Assembly (NCBI GenBank): GCA_030949945.1
Contig: JAUZRZ010000025.1
Location: 164,587 to 228,586 of the forward strand
Direction of reading: 5' to 3'
Source of the DNA: Sulfurimonas sp.
GTDB lineage: Bacteria > Campylobacterota > Campylobacteria > Campylobacterales > Sulfurimonadaceae
Length of the DNA stretch: 64,000 nt
Shown: piece after piece, positions 20,804-28,965 of the stretch
Position numbering within the stretch: the stretch's first letter is position 1
Layout: each line of letters begins with the position of its first letter
Translations under genes and position numbers: made by a program
The notes under the pieces: generated by a model
The model's database searches: none
What the model saw: the letters and a program-made list of their open reading frames with translations, nothing else
What the model was told of the DNA's origin: nothing

Positions 20804-22749
20804 TTAAACAGTTGTCTTTAAATACTTATTGAGCATATCTTCAAGTTTATCTCGAGTTAAAGGTTTAGCCATATACTCATCTAATCCATTTTCAATAAGC
20901 ATCTCCCTGTCTCCTTCCATTGCCATAGCTGTTAAAGCAACAATAGGAGTAAGCTTATTCATATTCATGCTTTGTTTTATTTCTTTGGTTGCCTCTATTC
21001 CATTTTTCTCTGGCATATCAATATCCATGAAAATAATATCAAACTTACTTTTATTACACTGTTCTAGGGCTTCGACTCCGTTTGAAGCTGTAACAACAGA
21101 GATATCATAACTCTCTAAAAGAATTTGAATAAGCCTTTGATTTATAAGGTTGTCTTCAACAACAAGAGCATGTACTGACTTGGGTATCTGTACAACTTTT
21201 TGGCTTGTCTCTTCTGTTTTCATCGCACCTACAGAGTATAAATGTTTTGCTATATGACTTGCTAAGAGAGGTTTACGAATAACTTCATTGACAATATGAG
21301 ATAATTTTGTTTGTAGCTTCTCATCCTCTTCAAGTAATAAAATCACTGGTGTTTTCTTTGTGTATGCACCAAGTTCAAGCATCCAAGAAGAATCATTTTG
21401 GTTAGCTACAATATATAAAGAATCAATTCCATCATATACATTTTTATCAAGCTGATTTGCCTTTACAACATCAAGGGCAAAAGAACGTAGATAAATAGTT
21501 AAGAAATTTGCCTCTTCAACTTTTTTCTGATCAAGTAGAAGAACTTTTACCTTGCGTTTAGGCATCATTTTATAGTTCTGTCCCAAAGCAGCTTTAAAGT
21601 CTAAAACAAAGTTTACATATGTTCCAGCATTTTCCTTTGACTGTATATGAAGTTCTGAACCAAAAAGTTCAACTAAGCCATGAGAGAGAGCAAGACCGAC
21701 ACCTAACCTCTCATCCGCATGTGCTCCTGCTGTAAAAGGTTCATTGATAAGTGCAATTTGCTCTAAAGAGATGCCCTTACCATTATCTCTGACTCCAAAA
21801 CCAATACTACAATCACCATTTTTTTGACGTTTGAGTAGTTTTACCTCGATAATTACCTTGCCGCCCTTTGGTGTAAACTTAATAGCATTTTGAATAAGGG
21901 AGAACATAATTTGATTGATTTTTTTAGCATCAGTCTGAAGTTCTTGTGGGAGTTTAGGATCAATAAATGTAAGTACTTTTATACCTTTATTTAAACCTAT
22001 TTGATAAAAACTGTAAGCTAGTTTTTCCATTTCAGGTAAAATATTACACTCTTGAGAGTCTATTTCTAAACGATTACCTTGGAGTTGTGAAAGTTCTAAA
22101 AGTGTTTCTATATTTTTCATTAGACTAATAGAAGACCTATTTATCATATCTATATATTCAATTTGATTTTTGTTGAGTGGTGTCTCTTTAAAAAGTTCTA
22201 TAAAACCTAAAATTCCATTCATCGGTGTACGAAATTCATGTCCTATATTTGCTAAAAAGCGAGTTTTTAACTTTTCAACTTCTTTTGTTTGAAGCTCTGC
22301 ATTGTATAATTTAGTAACATCTTGTAGTTCTAAAATATAAAAATTCTTATTTGTTGGTGATGTATAACATTTTGCATCTATCACAAGAACATCTCTCTCT
22401 TTTGCTATTGTGACACGATAACCTGAATTTTGATATTTTTTTATGTAATCTAGCCATGATTTATCAGACTCAGTAAATATCTCTTCACTTTCACTTATAA
22501 ACAAATCTCTAACACTATCATTTTGTTTGATAAACTCATCTATATCTTTATAGTTCATTGTATCAAAAAAAGTTTTATTAGCTCCAATCCAGCCATGTCC
22601 TTGAAAAAGTACAAAATCATAGAGTTAGAGTTATCTACTATATTAGAGTAAAATTCTTTATCTAAGTAGTTTTCAAACAGAGATTCTGTATCTGTAGGTT
22701 TGGACTGTTTTTTTGGTTTTTTTGATGAGAATAGCGAAAGGATACCCAT
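20804..22749 (-). CDS. PAS hybrid histidine kinase with two receiver-type domains (frameshifted)
   Basis: A soluble hybrid sensor kinase. The first 64 codons change frame near 22590 and rejoin the 584-residue frame, making a PAS-like domain (ILELQDVTKLYNAEL at its end). HisKA follows with the histidine in NIGHEFRTPMNG, then the ATPase domain with DNGKGI and GVGLALSHGLVELFG. Next comes a receiver-shaped segment without the phospho-acceptor aspartate (VLLLDQKKVEEANF), then a true receiver with FDIIFMDIDMPEKNG. No membrane segment is seen. Its signal and output are unknown. Confidence 0.83.
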
Positions 22750-22812
22750 ATATATTCCTTATATTTTATAAAATTATGTTGATTATATCATAAACAATGC
22801 TAAAATACCGCT

Positions 22813-23466
22813 ATGATAAAAAAAGTAAAAAAAGCCACAAAAAAAGAGATTTTAGCGATTCACCAACTTTTTATAGATCGCTATGATGATGCTGTTACAG
22901 AGCTTTCTTATACAAATGCTTATGAGTTAGTTGTTGCAGTTGCACTCTCTGCTCAGTGCACAGACAAGAGAGTAAACCTCTTAACACCAGAGTTATTTAA
23001 AAAGTACCCTACAACTAAAGAGTTAGCAAATGCAGAGCTTGATGATGTCAAGTCTTTCATTAACTCTTGTTCGTTTTTTAACAACAAAGCAAAAAATATT
23101 ATTGCTATGGCACAAAGAGTTGAAGAGGTATATAATGGTGAAGTTCCTCTTGATGTAAAAGAGTTACAGACTCTTGCAGGAGTTGGTCAAAAAACTGCAA
23201 ATGTTGTAATGATAGAGTACACAGGAGCGAACCTTATGGCTGTTGACACACATGTCTTTCGTGTTGCCCATAGACTCGGGTTAAGTGATGACAAAACCGC
23301 AACTGCCACAGAGGCAACCCTTGTTAAAAAGTTTAAAAACAACTTACATGCCCTGCATCAAGGTATGGTTTTATTTGGTCGTTATATATGTAAGGCTAAA
23401 AATCCAGACTGTGAAAAATGTTTTTTAACTGAGTTTTGTAAAACAAAAGAGACTTTTAAGGTTTAA
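22813..23466 (+). CDS. nth: Endonuclease III
   Basis: Nth is a DNA glycosylase and AP lyase that removes oxidised pyrimidines in base excision repair. The helix-hairpin-helix reads LAGVGQKTANVV with the catalytic lysine, the catalytic aspartate is in AVDTHVFRVAHRLGL, and the C-terminal 4Fe-4S cluster motif is CKAKNPDCEKCFLTEFC (C-x6-C-x2-C-x5-C). At 217 residues it is full length and unbroken. Its stop codon lies within the left arm of the inverted-repeat element that follows. Confidence 0.95.
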   Translation: MIKKVKKATKKEILAIHQLFIDRYDDAVTELSYTNAYELVVAVALSAQCTDKRVNLLTPELFKKYPTTKELANAELDDVKSFINSCSFFNNKAKNIIAMAQRVEEVYNGEVPLDVKELQTLAGVGQKTANVVMIEYTGANLMAVDTHVFRVAHRLGLSDDKTATATEATLVKKFKNNLHALHQGMVLFGRYICKAKNPDCEKCFLTEFCKTKETFKV

Positions 23467-23735
23467 GTACCTAATCAAAAGAATACCAACTATCAGCAAA
23501 TAGAGAAATGTTCTAGTGTTAGGCAGATTTTCGCAGAACTAGCTGGCTAATTCAAGGAAATCTAACGACACAATAGGATATTTCTCTATTCGCCCGTAGG
23601 GAAACCTAAAAAAGATAACTACTGACTTCGTTAAAAGTACTCGAAGCTACTAGTAGCTCTTTCGCACTTTTGCCTTGCATTAGTCATCTTTTTTAGGTTT
23701 CTGATAGTTGGTATTCTTTATGATTAGGTACTTAA
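23463..23735. repeat. 273-bp element with long terminal inverted repeats and two inner hairpins
   Basis: The ends, 23463-23496 and 23701-23735, are near-perfect inverted repeats of about 34 bp (TTAAGTACCTAATCA, one extra base, then AAAGAATACCAACTATCAG). Inside are two stem-loops: an 11-bp perfect stem (23499-23509 with 23580-23590) and a 16-bp perfect stem (23601-23616 with 23686-23701). The latter encloses a 14-bp palindrome AGCTACTAGTAGCT at 23645-23658. The whole can fold as a three-way junction. No reading frame of note is inside. It may be a non-autonomous mobile element or a structured RNA/terminator beyond nth. Confidence 0.8.
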
Positions 23736-23769
23736 CCCAAATGAGGTATAATTTTTGCTTAGATTTAAT

Positions 23770-23997
23770 ATGATAAAAATAAGTTTATTAATACTTTTAA
23801 GTATAATTTTTACGAGCTGTGTAAATAAACATGGTATATCTGCGAAATACTATAGTGACTGCAGGGAATACTATGACCTTCAAGGCTACTACCATAAAGA
23901 GTGTGGCGAAGATGATATCATAACCTATAAAGAGATGGGTGAAGCCTTAAAAGAAAAGAACCAGAACCAACTGGCAATGTTTATTAAAGGAGAATGA
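23770..23997 (+). CDS. Small lipoprotein
   Basis: The N-terminus IKISLLILLSIIFTSC is a lipoprotein signal with the lipobox ending in cysteine 16, so the mature protein of about 60 residues should be lipid-anchored. The rest is polar and has two further cysteines (YSDCREYYDLQ and YHKECGEDD). I start at ATG 23770 because the upstream TTG would spoil the signal peptide. Its stop codon touches the ATG of the next small gene. I do not recognise the family. Confidence 0.65.
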   Translation: MIKISLLILLSIIFTSCVNKHGISAKYYSDCREYYDLQGYYHKECGEDDIITYKEMGEALKEKNQNQLAMFIKGE

Positions 23998-24123
23998 ATG
24001 AGTACGGGATTAATTCTGTTTTTTGTTATAACAACTGTTATCGGGATTGGTGTAGTTGTTGTGTTTAGTGTAGATAGTATTGGGGCTAAGATCTTTGGTG
24101 CTGATGATAAAAGAGAGAAGTGA
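23998..24123 (+). CDS. 41-residue single-pass membrane protein
   Basis: ATG follows the TGA of the lipoprotein gene with no gap. The 41 residues form one long hydrophobic helix (LILFFVITTVIGIGVVVVF) and a short charged tail (GADDKREK). The tight coupling to a gene with a clear lipoprotein signal makes this a likely real small protein. Its role is unknown; the pair may be two parts of one small envelope complex. Confidence 0.5.
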   Translation: MSTGLILFFVITTVIGIGVVVVFSVDSIGAKIFGADDKREK

Positions 24124-24131
24124 CTAGACAC

Positions 24132-24839
24132 TTATTTTATAGCTATAAAAGTCGCAAAGTTTGCCCAGCGGAAGAGCACTTCACAGTGTTTAAAGCCTGC
24201 ATTCTTTGCCATTTTTATATTTTCGTCTTCACTATAAGGCACAAGTACATTTTCTAAAGCTTCTCGTTTTTGCATTATCTCATACTCTGAATACCCTTGA
24301 GTTTTTTTAAAATCATAATAACACTCTATAAGGTCTTTGTTGAGTTTTGGCTCATGACTAATCACTTTTTCACTAAATATAAACACACCCTCTTCTTTTA
24401 AAGAAGTTGCTATTTTTTTCACAAGTTCTTCACGAACAAGTGGTCTTATAAACTGTAGTGTATAGTTACTGATAAAAACATCGGCTTGTTTATACTCATA
24501 CTCTAGTATGTCGGCGTTTACCACATCTATATCTGCACCATATGCTTCACACTTGCGTTTAGCTTGTTTTAGCATAGCTTCAGAGTTATCTAAACCTATA
24601 AGGCTTGCATTTACTTTCAAGTCTCTATGTATATTTAAGAGTAATGAAGCAGTCGAGCATCCTAAATCATAGACAATACCATTTTCACTCAAATTTTTAT
24701 GTGTAAAAAACTGTGTGATTTTTTGGCTTTCTTTATAAAAAGGAACACTACGTTCTAGCATATCATCAAAAACAGCGGCTACTTCTTCATCAAACTCAAA
24801 CTGTTTTTTTATCGGTTTAGTAAATACTTTATCATTCAT
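24132..24839 (-). CDS. cmoA: Carboxy-S-adenosylmethionine synthase
   Basis: CmoA makes carboxy-SAM from SAM and prephenate; CmoB uses it to form cmo5U at tRNA wobble position 34. The SAM site reads [15 protein letters not shown] with LDNSEAML, and the family-specific [27 protein letters not shown] and [11 protein letters not shown] stretches are present. I prefer ATG 24839 ([17 protein letters not shown]) to the upstream TTG at 24857. CmoB is not in the window. The gene runs towards the lipoprotein pair. Confidence 0.9.
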   Translation of the reverse strand: MNDKVFTKPIKKQFEFDEEVAAVFDDMLERSVPFYKESQKITQFFTHKNLSENGIVYDLGCSTASLLLNIHRDLKVNASLIGLDNSEAMLKQAKRKCEAYGADIDVVNADILEYEYKQADVFISNYTLQFIRPLVREELVKKIATSLKEEGVFIFSEKVISHEPKLNKDLIECYYDFKKTQGYSEYEIMQKREALENVLVPYSEDENIKMAKNAGFKHCEVLFRWANFATFIAIK

Positions 24840-24861
24840 GGATGTAATTTTATCCAAAATT

Positions 24862-24987
24862 GCCTATAATTATTATAGGGTACCTCTAAAAACCCTAATA
24901 TTCTCACATATGAAGTGTATTTAGGAGCTCTGAAGCTCTATTACCATTTATGAGTGAGATATAGGTTTTTAATGCCCATCTATAGGC
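24862..24987. repeat. Imperfect inverted-repeat element
   Basis: The left arm, 24862-24907 (GCCTATA, then TAAAAACC, TA, AT, CTCAC), is repeated in inverted order at 24954-24987 (GTGAGATATAGGTTTTTA, then TATAGGC), with unequal spacers. It fills the space between cmoA and the next small gene and has no reading frame. A -10 for either gene could lie inside it. It resembles in style, but not in sequence, the element after nth. Confidence 0.5.
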
Positions 24988-24996
24988 TATGACTAT

Positions 24997-25197
24997 ATGC
25001 AAACTCTCATGATGCTCTTTTTTATACTCTTTTTGGTTTTAAGCATCTGGAAAATCTGGGCTTTTTTACCTAACGAGCAGCTAGAAGATGATGACAGAAC
25101 AGAGGAGGCAGAGGAAAAACTGAAAAAAATTCTAAATGATGTTCTAAATGAAAGCAAAGAGGATTTATCTGATAAAGAGATTTTTAGGACAGAATGA
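24997..25197 (+). CDS. 66-residue membrane protein with acidic coil
   Basis: The N-terminal segment (MMLFFILFLVLSIWKIWAF) is a single membrane helix; the remaining 40 residues are acidic and helical (TEEAEEKLKKILNDVLNESK). Such proteins are common in this phylum, but I do not know a function. The start is the ATG at 24997. A hairpin with a short T run begins about 10 bp after its stop. Confidence 0.55.
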   Translation: MQTLMMLFFILFLVLSIWKIWAFLPNEQLEDDDRTEEAEEKLKKILNDVLNESKEDLSDKEIFRTE

Positions 25198-25268
25198 AGG
25201 TACACAAAGAGTTTGATAAAAAACTCTTTTGGCGTTTTAACTTAAATAGACTAAAGCATCTGCTTTAG
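25194..25268 (+). CDS. Possible 24-residue peptide overlapping the previous gene
   Basis: ATG overlaps the TGA of the 66-residue gene (ATGA) and opens KVHKEFDKKLFWRFNLNRLK, a basic peptide. However, both terminator-like hairpins of this junction lie inside it, so it may be chance. Confidence 0.2.
   Translation: MKVHKEFDKKLFWRFNLNRLKHLL
25206..25230 (+). terminator. Hairpin after the small membrane gene
   Basis: AAAGAGTTT and AAACTCTTT form a perfect 9-bp stem around GATAAA and are followed by a short T-rich stretch. Confidence 0.5.
25251..25268 (-). terminator. Hairpin beyond fba
   Basis: CTAAAGCA and TGCTTTAG form a compact palindrome a few bases beyond the fba stop codon. A short T-rich sequence follows on each strand, so it may serve both converging genes. 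Confidence 0.5.
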
Positions 25269-25271
25269 TTT

Positions 25272-26354
25272 CTATCCATCAGCGTTTAAGTCTTTAAAGG
25301 CTTGAACAACTCTATCTACAAGAGTAACTTGACCTGCACGAAGCCATTTACGGGGATCGTAATATTTTTTGTTTGGCTTATCTTCACCTTCTGGATTTCC
25401 TATTTGTGACTGAAGATAGGCATTGTGTTTCTCTACATAGTTTTTAGTACCGAGCCATGTAGCCCACTGAGTATCTGTGTCAATGTTCATCTTTATAACA
25501 CCATAACCAATAGCTTCACTAATCTCACTAGGCTTTGAACCTGAACCACCATGGAAATACAAAGTTTACTGGTTTAGGTTCTGTATTATGTTTTTCTTCT
25601 ATGATATTTTTGAGAGTTATCTAAGAATTTTTGGAGTTAGATGAAACATTCCCTGGTTTATAAACGCCATGAACATTTCCAAATGAAGCAGCAATAGTAA
25701 AGTTAGATGAGACAGCTCCTAAAACTTCATATGCTAAAACATACATCTTCTGGTTGTGTATAGAGAAGTGAGTTATCCATATCTGTGTTGTCAACACCAT
25801 CTTCTTCTCCACCAGTACAGCCAAGCTCTATCTCTATACTCATACCAATTTTACTCATACGCTCTAAGTATGTCTTACATGTATTAATATTGTATTCTAA
25901 GTGGTTCTTCAGAAAGGTCAAGCATATGAGAGGAAAAAAGTGCTTTACCCTCTTTTTTAAAGTGAGCTTCACCAGCATCAAGAAGTGCATCTATCCAAGG
26001 AAGTAATTTTTTGGCTGCATGATCGGTATGAAGTATAACAGCTACACCATAAGCTTCAGCCATCATATGCAGTATATATTGCACCAGAGATGGCACCAAC
26101 TATCGCTGATTTTTCATTTTCATTTAGATAAACCTTTGCCAGCATAGTAAGATGACTCCACCATTACTAAACTGAATAATTACAGGAGAGTTTACTTTTG
26201 CGGCAGCTTCAAGAACACCATTAATAGAGTCAGTACCTACAACATTTACAGCTGGATTAGCAAATCCGACTTTTTTTGCATACTCATACACTTTTTGAAC
26301 ATCCTCGCCAAAAAGAACTCCAGGTTTTACAATATCTAAAATACCATTACTCAT
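25272..26354 (-). CDS. fba: Class II fructose-bisphosphate aldolase (multiple frameshifts)
   Basis: FbaA splits or makes fructose-1,6-bisphosphate, with zinc, in glycolysis and gluconeogenesis. Pieces in order read LDIVKPGVLFGEDVQKVYEY, NPAVNVVGTDSINGVLEAA, the zinc-site segment VILHTDHAAKKLLPW, IEIELGCTGGEEDGVDN, SFGNVHGVYKPGNV, FHGGSGSKPSEI and the C-terminal YYDPRKWLRAGQ. This is the E. coli type (class IIA) of about 355 residues. The reading frame changes at least five times between 26150 and 25560, many at short runs. As the only aldolase in view, and a central enzyme, it is most likely intact in the cell. Confidence 0.88.
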
Positions 26355-26455
26355 AAAAACTCACCTCTAAAAATTTAATTTTCTTATTATAGGAAAAAGT
26401 TCATTTAAAAGAACTTTATGCTAAAATGCTAAATAAAACGAAGATTAAAAATACA

Positions 26456-27104
26456 ATGACAAAAGCACTAATAACAGATATTGTTCTAATAGATATTATC
26501 AACTTTTCGCAACTATCATCTACACAAACAGCTAGAAATTAGTACTGTTTTTAACTAAAAGCTTTAAAAAGATGATAGAAAAGATGTTAATCAACTCCAA
26601 TACTACCTTTGTCAAAGTTCATTATAGGTTATGTTTCAACTGGTGATGGTTTCTACTGTATTTTTAAATCCAAGACTCAAAGGATTTGGTGCCAATTCTT
26701 GGTTTTAAGTTTTAATCATTTCTCAGAACATATTTCAAAAAGTATAGCTATTTTCAAGGTAATCTAGAATTGCTGTACACACGGGTGAAGTGAATGAGTT
26801 TATAGACATACTAGGAAGTAAAAACTTTATAGGGGATGGACTAAATGACTGTGCTCGCTATTTAGAGATAAAAAACTTTACTATTTCAACTGTAATGGTT
26901 TCAGATACTGCTTATGAAAATTTTAAAATTTTTTTGGAACTTCATAAAGATTTTGACATACTACTCACAAAAAGAGAACTCAAAAAGTCAACAGTACAAC
27001 ACTTTAAAGATAAACATGGTTATGAAAAACAAGGTTGCTTAATATGGTTACGTAAACCTGGCATAATCAACCCTCCAAATATTAACTACAATTCAATTAT
27101 ATAA
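26456..27104 (+). CDS. Class III nucleotidyl-cyclase-like domain protein (multiple frameshifts)
   Basis: Read across several shifts, the gene gives TDIVLIDIINFSQLSSTQ, then STGDGFYCIFKS, IAVHTGEVNEF and FIGDGLNDCARYLEI, the landmarks of the adenylate/guanylate cyclase homology domain. The first metal-binding aspartate appears in LIDIINFS, the second in GDGFYC. Only the last third (26790-27104) reads without a break. After the domain come about 75 residues ending in LIWLRKPGIINPP. It has no membrane or sensor part, so it would be a small soluble cyclase or a cyclase-like fold without activity. It starts 100 bp from fba, divergently. Confidence 0.6.
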
Positions 27105-27115
27105 AAAGGAACAAC

Positions 27116-27803
27116 ATGAGATTAACCTTAGATGAATACTCAAAACATTTTAAAATGTCCAAAGAGATGATTAACTCAAAACTTCGTAGTAAAAACTCAA
27201 CTACATTATAGAAGATGGTATTACATATATTATCGTCACTGGAAGTTCTTTAGATTCAGACCTTAGAAGTAAGATTCATAATGATAAAAAGTTTTACCCG
27301 CTAAGGAGAAAGTAGTCACTAAGTCAATCGTAACTAGTAAACAGAAAACTACAGTTGCTATGGTTTTGGGACTTTATCAAAAAGAGAATCAGCAGCTTAA
27401 AGAGAAGATTCTTCAACTTGAAACTAAAATAGACAAACTCATTGATGATAAAGAACAAATGCTTCGAGATGAAATGGCAAAGATCGAACAGGTTTATAGC
27501 TCAAAAGATGAACAACTTAAAAGTATTTTAGAACTTATAAATGCAAAACTTCAAGCTCAGACGAGTCAAACTATACATGAGATAGAGACTATTGAGAGTA
27601 GCCAAACAATTGAGAAAAAGAAGAAGAAACAATTATAGAATTAAAAAACTACCTCAGAACACTTGATTTAGAAAATTACCAAAAAAGATAATCAAAAAAG
27701 GTTCTTAGCAGTATATGGTAAAGACATCCGTGTTATTAAACAAAATGGTAAACTTTATCTGAATTTTTCTAAATATGACTACAGTGATTTACTAGAATAC
27801 TAG
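27116..27803 (+). CDS. Coiled-coil protein, DUF3972-like (frameshifted)
   Basis: ATG follows AAAAAGGA and opens RLTLDEYSKHFKMSKEMIN, a helix-turn-helix-like start, then a short strand segment (DGITYIIVTGS), a long coiled coil around 27370-27600 (QQLKEKILQLETKIDKLIDD) and a closing domain with FLAVYGKDIRVIKQNGKLYL. Frames change near 27210, 27295, 27625 and 27685. The architecture agrees with my memory of a Campylobacterota-specific family (DUF3972) of unknown role. It starts 11 bases after the cyclase-like gene, so the two form an operon. Confidence 0.55.
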
Positions 27804-27879
27804 TAAATCCTATACTTACATCCTCTTTTTTAGTTTTAACTATATTCTAAAACCCTTCTAAGACCCCGCCTAGTTTTCC

Positions 27880-28078
27880 TAAACCAACTCTTCACACTTT
27901 TCAATATACATATATTTACCATTAAGATACGGTATATCGTATATTATATACAAATAAACATATGTTTATATCTATATATACTATATTATAGTGTATAAAT
28001 ACCATAACATATACAATATTTACAATTTTTAACAATATTAAATGTATATTTAAGTATATAATCCGTATAATTATCTTC
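27880..28078 (+). promoter_or_regulatory. AT-rich palindromic promoter region of the HTH gene
   Basis: This 275-bp gap is very AT-rich. It holds ATACGGTATATCGTAT (27927-27942, near-palindrome), a perfect 16-bp palindrome ATAAACATATGTTTAT (27954-27969), and an imperfect palindrome around CTATATTATAG at 27982. A TATAAT box at 28066-28071 ends only seven bases before the ATG at 28079, so the transcript is probably leaderless. The palindromes are candidate operators, perhaps for the HTH protein itself. Confidence 0.5.
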
Positions 28079-28327
28079 ATGCAAATTAATGACTTATTTA
28101 ATATCCTTCACAACTCGCTAGAGTCTCAAAACAATGGAAAAAAAATATCTCTCAAAGATATGGCTTCAAAGTTTGGTATCTCTATGCGTACATATCAAGA
28201 CTGGAAACTCGGTCGTGCTAAACCACAAGCGGCAGCTATAGTTATCCAAATGTTAGGAAGTTTAGAAGATGATGAAATAATTCGGGCTGTAAGAAAAATA
28301 AATAAATTACAGGAGATAAGTAGATGA
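28079..28327 (+). CDS. Small helix-turn-helix protein
   Basis: The 82 residues contain a helix-turn-helix of the Cro/XRE type: ISLKDMASKFGISMRTYQDW followed by KLGRAKPQAAAIVIQML. It is likely a DNA-binding regulator. The ATG has no ribosome site and lies just after a TATAAT box, so translation is probably leaderless. The next gene starts before its stop codon (ATGA overlap). The neighbouring HU gene and the upstream palindromes suggest local regulation. Confidence 0.7.
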   Translation: MQINDLFNILHNSLESQNNGKKISLKDMASKFGISMRTYQDWKLGRAKPQAAAIVIQMLGSLEDDEIIRAVRKINKLQEISR

Positions 28328-28628
28328 GTGTACTTACAAAAAATGAGCGAGATGGTTTAGATGAAGTCTTTATATCTATACATACCCACACAGACAGATA
28401 TGAAAAAATTAAAGAAATCTCAAGCTTATTATTGTTCTATAAGTCCAAGTTTAACATGCTAAAGCTCATCAAAGTGGCTAAATATGGACTAAATGAAACA
28501 AAAAAGTCACAATTTTTACTTGATTTTATATAAAAGAAGAAAAATTTAAGCAAATAAAGTATAAAGTACTTCTAGCTGAATTATTTCGTTCTCTGCGAAA
28601 GTTCGGAAATATTTTAATCCAAGGGTAA
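28324..28628 (+). CDS. Uncharacterised ~101-residue protein (frameshifted)
   Basis: It overlaps the HTH gene by four bases. The first frame ends after LLDFI at 28533; one added T in the TTTT run restores FYIKEEKFKQIKYKVLLAEL and continues to a TAA at 28626. The corrected protein is helical and basic, with no motif I know. Coupling to the HTH gene suggests a partner or regulator role. The stop lies five bases before the HU start. Confidence 0.5.
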
Positions 28629-28632
28629 ATTT

Positions 28633-28917
28633 ATGAATAAAGCTCAATTCGTTGAATTAGTACAAGCAAGTGGCGAGTACAAAACTAAAGTAGAAGCAGA
28701 AGCTGCTATTAAAGCATTTACAGATGCGGTTACAACTGCATTAGTTAAAAAAGAAGATGTTTCTTTAGTTGGTTTTGGTAGTTTTACTGCTGCACTTCAA
28801 AAAGGAAAAAGTGGTAAAGTTCCTGGTACTGATAAAACTTATACTACTCAAGATAAAATGGTTCCTAAGTTTAAAGCTGGTAAAGGTCTTAAAGACCGTG
28901 TAGCTTCAGGCAAGTAG
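28633..28917 (+). CDS. hup: HU family DNA-binding protein
   Basis: HU is a small nucleoid protein that bends DNA as a dimer. The 94 residues follow the family: NKAQFVELVQASGEYKTKVE, the VSLVGFGSFTAALQKGKSGK region that enters the beta arms, and a C-terminal helix. The beta arm (VPGTDKTYTTQDKMVPKFKA) lacks the usual RNP, a common feature in Campylobacterota HU. A strong terminator follows. Confidence 0.93.
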   Translation: MNKAQFVELVQASGEYKTKVEAEAAIKAFTDAVTTALVKKEDVSLVGFGSFTAALQKGKSGKVPGTDKTYTTQDKMVPKFKAGKGLKDRVASGK

Positions 28918-28925
28918 TAACTTAA

Positions 28926-28956
28926 AAACAATACCTCCTAAATCAGGTATTGTTTT
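28926..28956 (+). terminator. Intrinsic terminator of hup
   Basis: AAACAATACCT and AGGTATTGTTT form a perfect 11-bp stem around an 8-base loop, running into TTTTATCT. Confidence 0.88.
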
Positions 28957-28965
28957 ATCTCCATA

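Noticed and set aside
23463..23735. CRISPR array or tandem repeat
   Set aside because: The repeats are inverted and occur once each, with no regular spacer pattern.
7184..26354. Large-scale gene decay or pseudogenes from a reduced genome
   Set aside because: Breaks are single bases, often in runs, and hit essential genes without loss of conserved residues; decay would also remove and mutate codons.
27804..28078. Replication origin in the AT-rich stretch beside HU
   Set aside because: No DnaA-box-like repeats (TTATCCACA type) are visible, and no dnaA or dnaN lies near. The AT-rich DNA is better seen as the promoter of the small HTH gene.
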